DNA of 64,000 nt from CAZMGV01 sp964621525 [NCBI: uncultured bacterium] (GTDB lineage: Bacteria > JAGRBM01). The DNA lies in the NCBI GenBank assembly GCA_964621525.1, contig CAZUMS010000012.1, positions 31,543-95,542 on the forward strand, given 5' to 3'. The notes beneath the pieces are model-generated. The model was given only the letters and a program-made list of their open reading frames with translations. It made no database searches and was not told the origin of the DNA. Both the position numbers and the translations under genes were made by a program. Positions 7,219 through 14,445 of this stretch are shown piece by piece (the stretch's first letter is position 1; the number at the start of each line of letters is the position of its first letter).

Positions 7219-8300
7219 AAGTCCTCTTCTTCAACGACTTCGACGTCTACGCGGGCGCCGAAAGCGCCGTGGGCTACCTGCGAAGCGAGCTGGAGAAACG
7301 GGGACACGAGACGCGGCTCGCCACCCGGCTGGATACCGGCGAGCGCGGCACTGTGAGCCCCGGCGACCGGGTGAAGCGGGCCCGCGACATCATCGCCGGT
7401 TTCCGGCCCGACGCCGTGCACCTCAACAACACGCTCGCCATGGGCTGGTCGGCCGCGCGCGCAGCCCGCAAGGAAGGCGTCCGCCGGATCGTCTGGACGT
7501 TCCACGATTACCGGTTCATCTGCCCCAACACGCTCATGCTCCGGCCCGACCTGAACCAGTGCGACGATCTTTCCTGGTGCGACCGGTGCGCCGCCCTGCC
7601 GAAGCTGGCTCACTACGATCACGGCCGGATCCGGAAGAACCTTGAGGGGATCGAGCTCGTCGCCATCAGCGAGGCCCAGCGCGAAATTTACCGCTGCCAG
7701 CTCGACGTGCGCACCGTCATCCACTGGGACGCGGATCCCGGCGTGCTGGCCGCGCCCCCCGCTCCCGACGGCAAGCCGTTTTCGGTGCTGTTTGCCGGCA
7801 GAAAGGACGTCGAGAAGGGGTTCGATTTCTGCCTTCAGGCGGTGAAACGCCTCCAGCCCCGGTTTCCGGAGATCCGGCTGCACCTCGCCGGCCGGTCCCG
7901 GTTCGGCGACGAGCGGCAGCGGATCGAGGCCTACGGCCTCTCGAAGACGGTGGTGGATCACGGTGCGCTGCCAAGAGACCGGTATCTGGAGCTCCTCCGG
8001 CAGATTCAGGCTGTCGTCTGCGCCAGCGTGTGGGCGGAACCGTTCAACCTGTCGCTGCTGGAAAGCATGGCGGCGGGAAAGCCGGTGGTGGCGACCCGGT
8101 CCGGGGCTCAGCCCGAAGTGGCCGGCGCCGACGGCGCGCTGCTCGTCGACGCCCGGAGCTCGGCGGCGCTTATGAACGGACTGGAGCGGATTTTTACCGA
8201 GCCGGAACTCCGGCAGAAACTGGCAGATGGGGGACGCCGGCGGGCAGCGGAATTCCGGGGCTGCGTCGGGCGTTACGAAAAGCTGCTCTTTGCCGCCTGA
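7215..8300 (+). CDS. GT4-family glycosyltransferase, probable CTG start
   Basis: 361 residues if translation begins at CTG 7215, which overlaps the nfo stop (CTGA) and has GGAG at 7202-7205. No ATG, GTG or TTG lies in frame nearby; the next is GTG 7113, deep inside nfo, which would add 34 residues with no family likeness. The domain begins directly at 'KVLFFNDFDVYAGAE', the normal GT4 start with the glycine-rich turn. Further features: H-D-Y-R-F-I-C-P, a four-cysteine set (C103, C116, C122, C125), and the donor-site E275-x7-E283 in 'EPFNLSLLE'. Substrates unknown; surface polysaccharide or glycolipid synthesis is likely. Confidence 0.82.
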   Translation: MKVLFFNDFDVYAGAESAVGYLRSELEKRGHETRLATRLDTGERGTVSPGDRVKRARDIIAGFRPDAVHLNNTLAMGWSAARAARKEGVRRIVWTFHDYRFICPNTLMLRPDLNQCDDLSWCDRCAALPKLAHYDHGRIRKNLEGIELVAISEAQREIYRCQLDVRTVIHWDADPGVLAAPPAPDGKPFSVLFAGRKDVEKGFDFCLQAVKRLQPRFPEIRLHLAGRSRFGDERQRIEAYGLSKTVVDHGALPRDRYLELLRQIQAVVCASVWAEPFNLSLLESMAAGKPVVATRSGAQPEVAGADGALLVDARSSAALMNGLERIFTEPELRQKLADGGRRRAAEFRGCVGRYEKLLFAA

Positions 8301-8307
8301 GACCCTT

Positions 8308-8793
8308 TCAGGTCCGGCTCATGCGGTAGGAGTCGCCCTGCTCCACCCGGAGGCGCTCGATCGCCCCCGGCGGAAGCAGCAGATATTCAGTCACAGGCGA
8401 GGGACTCAGCACGACCGACGGCGCCGAACTCTCTCCGGCGGCCTTGAGGCCGGAGACCGATCCGATCACGGTGAACCCGTTCATCCACACGAGATCCACG
8501 TCCATCTTCATTTTCTCTGTCGAGAACCGGCCGGGGACGGACGAGCCGATGGCAACGAGAAGTCCGCAATTCTCGCAGAGTGCGTAGAGATCCGCCGGGG
8601 CCTGATCGCGCGCCGCTTCGGTCCTCGCGATTTCCACCTCGAGCTGAATCCCGTTCTTCATGACCAGGGTGCCCTTGTCGAGCTGGTAGCGCTCCGAAGC
8701 GGCCGTCTTCTTTTTGCCGCCGGAGCACCCGCCCAGAGCGGCCGTCAGCACCAGCAGGGACACCAGCAACAGGCGGTCAGCGTTTCGCTTCAT
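8308..8793 (-). CDS. DUF192 lipoprotein
   Basis: 161 residues from ATG 8793. A lipoprotein signal ends in L-G-G-C (C23). The rest matches DUF192: '[16 protein letters not shown]' strand, [11 protein letters not shown] motif, and '[19 protein letters not shown]' at the end, the usual C-terminal G-x-x-x-x-x-x-V-x-x-G-D part. Family function is unknown. A pair of cysteines (C-E-N-C) after residue 70 is unusual for the family. It overlaps the end of the OppF-like gene by 17 bases and converges with the glycosyltransferase gene. Confidence 0.8.
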   Translation of the reverse strand: MKRNADRLLLVSLLVLTAALGGCSGGKKKTAASERYQLDKGTLVMKNGIQLEVEIARTEAARDQAPADLYALCENCGLLVAIGSSVPGRFSTEKMKMDVDLVWMNGFTVIGSVSGLKAAGESSAPSVVLSPSPVTEYLLLPPGAIERLRVEQGDSYRMSRT

Positions 8794-9769
8794 GGATCTC
8801 CTCCGCAAAATGGCAGGCGGCCTGACGGCCGGGGCCGACCTCCCGGAGCTCCGGCAGTTCGGTACGGCAGCGGTCTTTGGCATACGGGCAGCGGGGATGG
8901 AAGGCGCAGCCCGGTGGCGGATCGATGGGCGAAGGCACATCGCCCGTAAGCGTCATGCGGTTGCGCTTCCGGGCCGGATCGGGCGGCGGCACGGCGGACA
9001 GCAGCGCCTGCGAGTACGGGTGGTACTGGCTTCTGACCAGCTCGTCGGCGGGCGAGAGCTCGACGACCCGGCCCAGGTACATGACCGCCACGCGGCCGGA
9101 GATGAACTCGACGATCCTGAGGTCGTGGGCGATGAAGAGATAGGAGAGCCCCAGCTTTTCCTGGAGATCCAGCAGCAGGTTCACTACCTGCGCCTGGATG
9201 CTCACGTCGAGGGCCGACACGGGCTCGTCGCAGACGATGAACTCGGGGTTCACGGCGATGGCCCGCGCGATCCCAACCCGCTGGCGCTGTCCGCCTGAAA
9301 ACTCGTGCGGATACCGTTCCATGGCATCGGCCCTGAGGCCCACCAGTTCCAGCAGCTCGCGAACGCGGTCCCGGCGGTCTTTTTTCGAGGCCGTGAGTCC
9401 GTGGACTTCCAGCGGTTCCCCGACGATTTCCTCCACCGTCATGCGCGGATTCAGACTCGCGTAAGGGTCCTGAAAGATCATCTGGATGTGCCGCCGGAGC
9501 GGACGGATCTCCGGCTCCGGCAGCGCGGCAAGGTCCTTCCCCCGGAACCAGATCTCACCCTCGACCGGCTTCACGAGCCGGACGAGCGAGCGGCCCAGGG
9601 TCGATTTCCCGCAGCCCGATTCGCCGACGAGGCCGAGCGTCTCGCCACGCCCCACGGTAAGGTTCACGCCGTCCACAGCGCGCACCCAGCCCTTCAGGGT
9701 CGAGAACACGCCGCCCCGGATGGGAAACCACGTCTTAAGATTCCGGATATCGATGACCGGTTCGGGCAT
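8777..9769 (-). CDS. Oligopeptide/dipeptide ABC transporter ATP-binding protein (OppF/DppF type)
   Basis: 330 residues, usual length. Walker [10 protein letters not shown] (49-57), Q-loop at 100, signature F-S-G-G-Q-R-Q-R (157-164), Walker B 'IVCDEP' (178-183) and switch H215 are intact, so it should hydrolyse ATP. The C-terminal oligopeptide-transporter domain carries [11 protein letters not shown]5-C, the cysteine set that binds an iron-sulfur cluster in characterised Dpp ATPases. No permease, partner ATPase or binding protein is nearby; the rest of the transporter must be encoded elsewhere. It is in the minus-strand ispDF-WYL cluster, 13 bases after the WYL gene. Confidence 0.9.
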   Translation of the reverse strand: MPEPVIDIRNLKTWFPIRGGVFSTLKGWVRAVDGVNLTVGRGETLGLVGESGCGKSTLGRSLVRLVKPVEGEIWFRGKDLAALPEPEIRPLRRHIQMIFQDPYASLNPRMTVEEIVGEPLEVHGLTASKKDRRDRVRELLELVGLRADAMERYPHEFSGGQRQRVGIARAIAVNPEFIVCDEPVSALDVSIQAQVVNLLLDLQEKLGLSYLFIAHDLRIVEFISGRVAVMYLGRVVELSPADELVRSQYHPYSQALLSAVPPPDPARKRNRMTLTGDVPSPIDPPPGCAFHPRCPYAKDRCRTELPELREVGPGRQAACHFAEEIHEAKR

Positions 9770-9782
9770 GAGCGGTGGAACC

Positions 9783-10859
9783 TTAGCCCTTCTGGCCTCT
9801 GGGCGGCAATCCGTACTGATGGGCGGCCTTCCGGTGGTCTTCCTCGATCCGGGCGATGAGGGTTTCCGGTTCGAGAACTCTCGCGTCGGGGCCGAACCCC
9901 AGGATCCAGCTTACCAGTTCCGGAGTCACCCCCACCGTCATCTCGAGAACGGCCGACCCGTCGGCGGAAAGTTTCAGTTTCTGGGAAGGATCGTACCGCC
10001 GTTCTGAAACGTAGGTGGCGACACGCGGCGAAAAGCGGATGGCAACCTTTTCCGGTTCCCCGCGGATGATGCCGAACGAACCGGAGCAGTACCGGGCCGG
10101 GGAATAATCCTCCGGGTATTCGAACGAGGCGCCCCGGTTCACCTGCGCCGACTCGATCCGGTCCACGGCGAACGTCCGGATGCCGCCGGCGGTCTCGGAC
10201 CGGGCGATGAGGTAGAGGCCCTCCTTGAACGTCAGAAGGGTGTAGGGATGCAGCCGGTGTTTCGTCTTCGGCTTTCCGTCCGGCGGCCGGTAGATGATAT
10301 CCACCCCGTACTGCTTGATGAGCGCGTCGATCAGGTCGTCCAGCAGGTCGATCTGTTGTTCATAGGACTTCGGGGCGTCAGGCAGCGGGTAGAACTTCCG
10401 GTCGAAGCTCCGGAGCTGCTCGCGGTCCTTCTCGCTCATGCCCTTTTCGAACCGCTCGAACAGCAGGTCAATGTCGGCCCTGAAATTGGTGCCCGACAGG
10501 AAGTGGCTCTGCGCGCGGATCACATACAGGGAGATCGTCTCCGCGAGGCTGAGCGTGAGCTGGGGAAGATTCGAGAACCCCGGCCGCATCCGGATATACA
10601 CGACGCCGTCGGACCGGGACTCCTTGACGATCGGGAACCCCTGGGCTTCGAGTGCTTCAAGATCCCGGTAGATAGTCCTTCGGCTCGCTCCGTAGAGTCC
10701 GGCGAGATCGTCGACCGAGAGCCCGTGCCGGTGTGCGAGCGTGCGGGAAAGATCGGTCAGGCGGGCTGCCTGCTTAATGCCCCGCTGGCGCTGGCGGGTG
10801 CGGCTCGCCCCGATCGTTCCCGAGCGGCCCCGCCGGCCGCCGCTCGCTCCAGCCGTCAA
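9783..10859 (-). CDS. WYL-domain helix-turn-helix transcriptional regulator
   Basis: 358 residues starting at TTG 10859, which overlaps the ispF stop as TTGA. An Arg-rich leader (1-30) precedes a winged helix-turn-helix around residues 40-80, with '[24 protein letters not shown]' as recognition helix. The central and C-terminal part matches the WYL/WCX regulators ('[23 protein letters not shown]'; '[18 protein letters not shown]'), which sense a ligand, often nucleic acid or nucleotide, through the WYL fold. The classical W-Y-L triplet reads G-L-Y-L-I here. It may begin further in, since the leader is not conserved-looking. Target genes unknown. Confidence 0.83.
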   Translation of the reverse strand: MTAGASGGRRGRSGTIGASRTRQRQRGIKQAARLTDLSRTLAHRHGLSVDDLAGLYGASRRTIYRDLEALEAQGFPIVKESRSDGVVYIRMRPGFSNLPQLTLSLAETISLYVIRAQSHFLSGTNFRADIDLLFERFEKGMSEKDREQLRSFDRKFYPLPDAPKSYEQQIDLLDDLIDALIKQYGVDIIYRPPDGKPKTKHRLHPYTLLTFKEGLYLIARSETAGGIRTFAVDRIESAQVNRGASFEYPEDYSPARYCSGSFGIIRGEPEKVAIRFSPRVATYVSERRYDPSQKLKLSADGSAVLEMTVGVTPELVSWILGFGPDARVLEPETLIARIEEDHRKAAHQYGLPPRGQKG

Positions 10860-11344
10860 GGCAGCTTCACTCCGTCGTCAGTGAGCGCCACCGCGAGCGC
10901 GGCGATGCCCTCGGCCCGGCCCAGCGCGCCGAGGCCCTCGTTGGTGGTCGCCTTGATACCGATCTGGTCCGGCCGGATGCCGAGAACCTTCGCCATGGCC
11001 TCTTTCATCGCTCCGGCGTATTTCATCACCTTCGGCTTTTCGGCGAGCAGGGTCGAATCGATATTGACGATGGTGTGGCCTTTTTCCCGGATGCGGCGGC
11101 CCACTTCCTCGAGCATGACGAGGCTCGAGCAGTCTTTCCATTTCGCCTCGGTGTTCGGAAAGATCTGGCCGATGTCGCCCAGGCTCGCCGCTCCGAGTAG
11201 CGCGTCCATAATCGCGTGAATCAGGACGTCGGCGTCCGAGTGGCCGTCAGGCCCCACGTCGGAGGGTATTTCCACTCCGCCCAGCACGCAGCGGCGGCCC
11301 GCCTTGAGGCGGTGAATGTCGTAGCCGTTTCCGATCCGGTACAT
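10856..11344 (-). CDS. ispF: 2-C-methyl-D-erythritol 2,4-cyclodiphosphate synthase
   Basis: 162 residues, standard size. It makes the cyclodiphosphate intermediate of the MEP isoprenoid pathway as a trimer. Metal ligands D9, H11 and H43 are present ('GYDIHRL', 'GPDGHSDADVLIHAIMDALLG'), as is the family C-terminal 'IGIKATTNEGLGALGRAEGIAA'. Located 18 bases downstream of ispD, the usual pair. Its stop overlaps the start of the WYL regulator. Confidence 0.96.
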   Translation of the reverse strand: MYRIGNGYDIHRLKAGRRCVLGGVEIPSDVGPDGHSDADVLIHAIMDALLGAASLGDIGQIFPNTEAKWKDCSSLVMLEEVGRRIREKGHTIVNIDSTLLAEKPKVMKYAGAMKEAMAKVLGIRPDQIGIKATTNEGLGALGRAEGIAALAVALTDDGVKLP

Positions 11345-11362
11345 ACTTTCACCTTCCCGCCG

Positions 11363-12082
11363 TCAGGACGGCAGCTCCGCCAGTTTCGCGAGGCCGCCCT
11401 TCACGAGCGCTTCCGCCATGGCGAGGTCCTCGGGCGTCGTGATCTTGATGTTTTCGACGTTGCCTGGCACGAGCCGCACTGTCCGGCCCATCCACTCGAT
11501 GAGCTGGCAGTCATCGGTGCCGGGCTGTTCGCGGGTGGCCGCCCGCTCATGGGCCCTCCGGATCCATTCGGCCCGGAACACCTGCGGTGTCTGCACGGTC
11601 CAGAGCGGTGAGCGGTCGATGGTCTCCATGATGATGTCTTCGGAGGCCGGCCCGATCTTCTTCACCGTCTCGCGCATCTTGAGCCCAACGGTGGCTGCGC
11701 CGGACTCTTTCGCCTTGGCAACGACGGCGGAGACGGCGTCAACGGACACAAGCGGGCGAACGGCATCATGGATCAGGATGAGATCGTCCGGGGCGGCGGC
11801 CGTCAGCGCTTGAATACCGTTCCATACCGAGTGCTGCCGCTCGCTTCCGCCCGCGACGACCGACACCGTCTCTTTCCAGGAAACGGGCAGCATCTCCCGG
11901 ACCTTTTCGACGTCGGCAGCAGGTGCCGTGATGACGGTACGTACCGGCCGGGCGCTCTCCCGGATCCGGGCCACGGAACGGAGGAGAATGGGTGCGCCGC
12001 CCAGTTCCAGGTACTGCTTGCGGACCGAGCCTCCGAAACGGACTCCGGAACCGCCGGCGACGATGACTGCGTAAAGGTTCAT
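11363..12082 (-). CDS. ispD: 2-C-methyl-D-erythritol 4-phosphate cytidylyltransferase
   Basis: 239 residues from ATG 12082; an in-frame extension to 12145 runs over a terminator-like hairpin and is rejected. The enzyme joins CTP and MEP in the MEP isoprenoid pathway. The nucleotide-binding start 'VIVAGGSGVRFGG' with K22-Q-Y, the H-D-A-V-R-P motif, and the 'TVQTPQVFR' and 'GTDDCQLIE' blocks are all present. It forms an operon with ispF downstream and follows carD, an order also known from mycobacteria. Confidence 0.95.
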   Translation of the reverse strand: MNLYAVIVAGGSGVRFGGSVRKQYLELGGAPILLRSVARIRESARPVRTVITAPAADVEKVREMLPVSWKETVSVVAGGSERQHSVWNGIQALTAAAPDDLILIHDAVRPLVSVDAVSAVVAKAKESGAATVGLKMRETVKKIGPASEDIIMETIDRSPLWTVQTPQVFRAEWIRRAHERAATREQPGTDDCQLIEWMGRTVRLVPGNVENIKITTPEDLAMAEALVKGGLAKLAELPS

Positions 12083-12145
12083 GCCGCGCCGAGCGTAGCC
12101 CGCCGAAAGGGCGCGGGGAAAGTGCGCGCCCACCCTCGAAAGCAT

Positions 12146-12174
12146 GAAAGCCCCGGTCAGGGACCGGGGCTTTC
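12146..12174 (-). terminator. Terminator-like hairpin between carD and ispD
   Basis: GAAAGCCCCGGTC and GACCGGGGCTTTC form a perfect 13-base-pair stem with a 3-base loop (AGG). The stem ends in TTTC but no longer T run follows, so it may attenuate rather than stop transcription from carD into ispDF. The perfect symmetry makes the strand uncertain. Confidence 0.55.
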
Positions 12175-12199
12175 GATTCCGTACGGCGGAGCCGGCGGA

Positions 12200-12793
12200 T
12201 CAGGCCGACGCGACATGCACCGTGCGGCGCGCGCGGGTCTGCTGGATCGGGATCTTCGCCTTGGCCGGCCGCTTCACACCCTCGGTGGAGGCGCGCTGGG
12301 CGGTCTTCTCGAGAATCTTGTCGATCTCGGCGGCGATGGCTTCTTCGGCCTGCTTCTTGGCGATGGCCATCTCCTGCACGAGCAGCGAGCGGGCTTCGTC
12401 CAGCATCTTGCGCTCGCCGAAGGAGAGATCCTTCTCGATCTTCATGATGCACAGGTCCCGGAGCACTTCCGCGATCTGGAAGGCCGAGCCGGTCTTGATC
12501 TTGTCGTTGTACTCGCGGTAGCGGCGGTTCCAGGTCTGCGTGTCAACCGAAATTTCGCGCTCCTTGAGGATCTTGAACACCCGGCTCACCTGATCCGAGC
12601 CGATGACCTTGCGGAGTCCCACGGCAACGACATTGTCGATCGGGATCATCACGGTCATTTCGCTCTTCAGAACCCGGAGGATGAAGAACCGCATGCGGGT
12701 GCCGGCGATTTCGCGCTCTTCCATGCGCTCGATCTGTCCCACGCCGTGTCCCGGATAAACCGCCAGATCCTTAACCTTGAATGTCTCGCCCAT
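12200..12793 (-). CDS. carD: CarD/CdnL-family RNA polymerase-binding regulator
   Basis: 197 residues from ATG 12793. The N-terminal CarD/TRCF RNA-polymerase interaction domain is clear (residues 4-65: 'KVKDLAVYPGHGVGQIE', 'ILRVLKSEMTVMIPIDN'). A helical C-terminal domain follows, with W-N-R-R-Y-R-E-Y and 'LSFGERKMLDEARSLL', as in CdnL/CarD proteins that bind the beta subunit and stabilise open promoter complexes. A basic tail (about 170-197, R/K/T rich) extends past the usual end; it is not an HMGA-type repeat domain. A 398-base non-coding region lies upstream. ispD follows after a terminator-like hairpin. Confidence 0.9.
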   Translation of the reverse strand: MGETFKVKDLAVYPGHGVGQIERMEEREIAGTRMRFFILRVLKSEMTVMIPIDNVVAVGLRKVIGSDQVSRVFKILKEREISVDTQTWNRRYREYNDKIKTGSAFQIAEVLRDLCIMKIEKDLSFGERKMLDEARSLLVQEMAIAKKQAEEAIAAEIDKILEKTAQRASTEGVKRPAKAKIPIQQTRARRTVHVASA

Positions 12794-13191
12794 AGCGCTC
12801 CTACTTTCTAATCCGCCCCGACAGCCCTGCGTGCCGATATCTCTGGAACCCGGACCTAAAAGCATCCCCGCCGGTAAAAACCGCCTTTCGGCTGCATGCC
12901 GCCGGGGAAGTTATTTAAGACCTGCTCCCTGCCGCCCGCAGGTAAGGTAGAGGAAGATTTAAGCGGCTGTCCTTCGTGCTTGTGTATCAGAGCCTCACGA
13001 AGGGGCCGCTTAGCTGGCCACATTTTTACCATTTAGATGCCACAAAGTCAACGAAAGAGAGTAGGGTTCGGATCTCTCAGTTACCTTGGAGCCGAAGGCG
13101 ATTAGATATCTAACTAGCTGTAATTTATACAGTTTTCATCGCAAATAAAACGGTTTACAGCGAACCGGCAAAGCGCAACGCGGCGCGCCAA
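12794..13191. other. 398-base non-coding region upstream of carD
   Basis: There is no plausible gene here. From about 13010 to 13160 it is clearly AT-richer than the surroundings, with short runs such as ATTTTTACC, GATATC and AATAAAA, as expected for a promoter region. A long imperfect hairpin (12960-13012) sits in the middle. CTGTA-ATTTA-TACAG near 13118 is a 5-base-arm inverted repeat. Most of this is probably the carD leader and promoter, plus the 3' end of the upstream SDR transcript. Confidence 0.5.
12960..13012. repeat. Long imperfect hairpin in the carD upstream region
   Basis: TAAGCGGC (12960-12967) pairs with GCCGCTTA (13005-13012), and CCTTCGTG (12971-12978) pairs with CACGAAGG (12996-13003). 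The two 8-base stems are separated by a small asymmetric internal loop (TGT opposite G) and close a 17-base loop. No T run follows closely on the minus strand. It may be a terminator for the upstream SDR, a structured carD leader, or a small RNA. Confidence 0.45.
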
Positions 13192-14061
13192 TCACCCGAT
13201 CGGCACGCCCGCCGGATTGGTCTTTACGCCTGCGGGAGCACGGCCCATCCAGACAATTCGCTGAGGTTCCCCGTCGGGGGTGCACTTGTACTGATCAAAG
13301 TCCTTATAGCCCACCGACCGGAGGAAATCCTCGTCGAGGAGGGCGTTGCCGGTGAAGGTTTTGGGCTCTTTCCGGACAATCTCGAAGGCCGCATCAGCAA
13401 GAATCGTCCCTTTGCGCCACTGTTTGGGTCCGCCCAGCCCGAAATTGATCGTCGCCTGGCTCTCGATGATGGTCACGGGCCACAGGGCGTTCGCCGCCAC
13501 GTTGTGCTCGGCCACTTCACCCGCGAGCCCGTGGGCGATCAGGGTCATGCCGAACTTCGAAATGAAGTAGGCGATGCGTCCCGGGACATGCGAGAGGTCG
13601 ATCGGCGGGCTCATCATGAGGATATGGCCCCACTTCTGCTGGACCATCCCTTTCAGGAACGCATGAGTGACGATATAGGCGCCCCGGGAATTCACCTCGT
13701 GTACCAGGTTGTACTTCTTCACGTCGGTCTCGAGCATCGGCTTCCACCAGAGGGCGCCAGCGTTGTTCACGACGATATCGACATGGCCGAATTTGTCATA
13801 AGCGGCCCGGGCCATGGCCTCGACCGATTCCGGATCCCGGACGTTGCAGCTCACAGGGAGCGCCTTCACTCCGAGCTTTTCCACTTCCGCGGCGACCGAG
13901 TGGATGGAACCTGGCAGCCGGTCGGTCGATTCCGTCGACTTCGCCGCCACAACGATATTGCAACCCTCGGACGCGAACTTGAGCGCGATGTCCCGGCCGA
14001 TGCCGCGGGAGCCTCCGGTGATGACTGCCACCCTGCCTTCGAGCCGTTTTTCTTTTGCCAT
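13192..14061 (-). CDS. Short-chain dehydrogenase, HSDL2/citronellal-dehydrogenase-like
   Basis: 289 residues from ATG 14061. Classical SDR: nucleotide motif T-G-G-S-R-G-I-G (15-22), N-N-A-G (99-102), catalytic S151 and Y165-x3-K169. The long loop 'WWKPMLETDVKKYNLVHEVNSRGAY' and the segment 'ALWPVTIIESQATINF' match the branch that includes the N-terminal domain of human HSDL2 and bacterial acyclic-terpene SDRs; no sterol-carrier domain is fused here. Substrate is unproven, perhaps a fatty or terpenoid alcohol. It is alone in its transcription unit, followed by the long carD leader region. Confidence 0.82.
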   Translation of the reverse strand: MAKEKRLEGRVAVITGGSRGIGRDIALKFASEGCNIVVAAKSTESTDRLPGSIHSVAAEVEKLGVKALPVSCNVRDPESVEAMARAAYDKFGHVDIVVNNAGALWWKPMLETDVKKYNLVHEVNSRGAYIVTHAFLKGMVQQKWGHILMMSPPIDLSHVPGRIAYFISKFGMTLIAHGLAGEVAEHNVAANALWPVTIIESQATINFGLGGPKQWRKGTILADAAFEIVRKEPKTFTGNALLDEDFLRSVGYKDFDQYKCTPDGEPQRIVWMGRAPAGVKTNPAGVPIG

Positions 14062-14194
14062 GACGGGTTCTCCCTGCGGTACCTGTGCTGCGTGATCCTT
14101 AGCGTCCAAGTTCGCCCGGCGCCAGCGGGGGCTATTCTTTATATATTAAATAAATCGGGGCAAGCCTCGGCCAAGGCCGCTCCGCGACGGAGAA

Positions 14195-14431
14195 TCAGGG
14201 TTTGGGACTGGAGGGACCGGAGGATCCGGATTCCGTATCCGGGCGGCCCAGCATCTTCGCCGCAACAAAGCCGCACAGGAACCCGAGGAACGACCAGCCG
14301 GTCAGGAGGCCGACGAGGGGAACTCTCGCGTCCCAGAACAGAAAGTTCACCTCGACTGGATCGCCGTTCTGGAGGATGACGACGACAAAGAGTCCGAAGA
14401 TGCCCAGCGGGATGGCTACTTTGCGGGCCAT
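14195..14431 (-). CDS. LapA/DUF1049-like small membrane protein
   Basis: 78 residues from ATG 14431, preceded by GGAGGG three bases upstream of the start. Two hydrophobic helices (about 6-20 and 33-57) are separated by 'QNGDPVEVNFLFWDARVPL', the typical middle of LapA-domain proteins, where N and V-x-V-x-F-L-F-W are common. A Ser/Gly/Pro tail follows. LapA proteins assist lipopolysaccharide assembly in some proteobacteria. It starts 14 bases after the acidic 893-residue gene and is probably co-expressed. A longer in-frame start at 14530 overlaps that gene and is not supported. Confidence 0.68.
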   Translation of the reverse strand: MARKVAIPLGIFGLFVVVILQNGDPVEVNFLFWDARVPLVGLLTGWSFLGFLCGFVAAKMLGRPDTESGSSGPSSPKP

Positions 14432-14445
14432 GAACCCTCCGGGGG

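Noticed and set aside
13118-13132. LexA-like box CTGT-N7-ACAG upstream of carD
   Set aside because: The proteobacterial consensus known to me has eight central bases, here there are seven, and carD is not a usual SOS gene. Only noted as an inverted repeat.
14062-14194. Terminator between the LapA-like gene and the SDR gene
   Set aside because: A GCCT/AGGC stem can be drawn on the minus strand near 14165-14180, but it is only four base pairs and the following sequence is merely AT-rich, so I do not list it.
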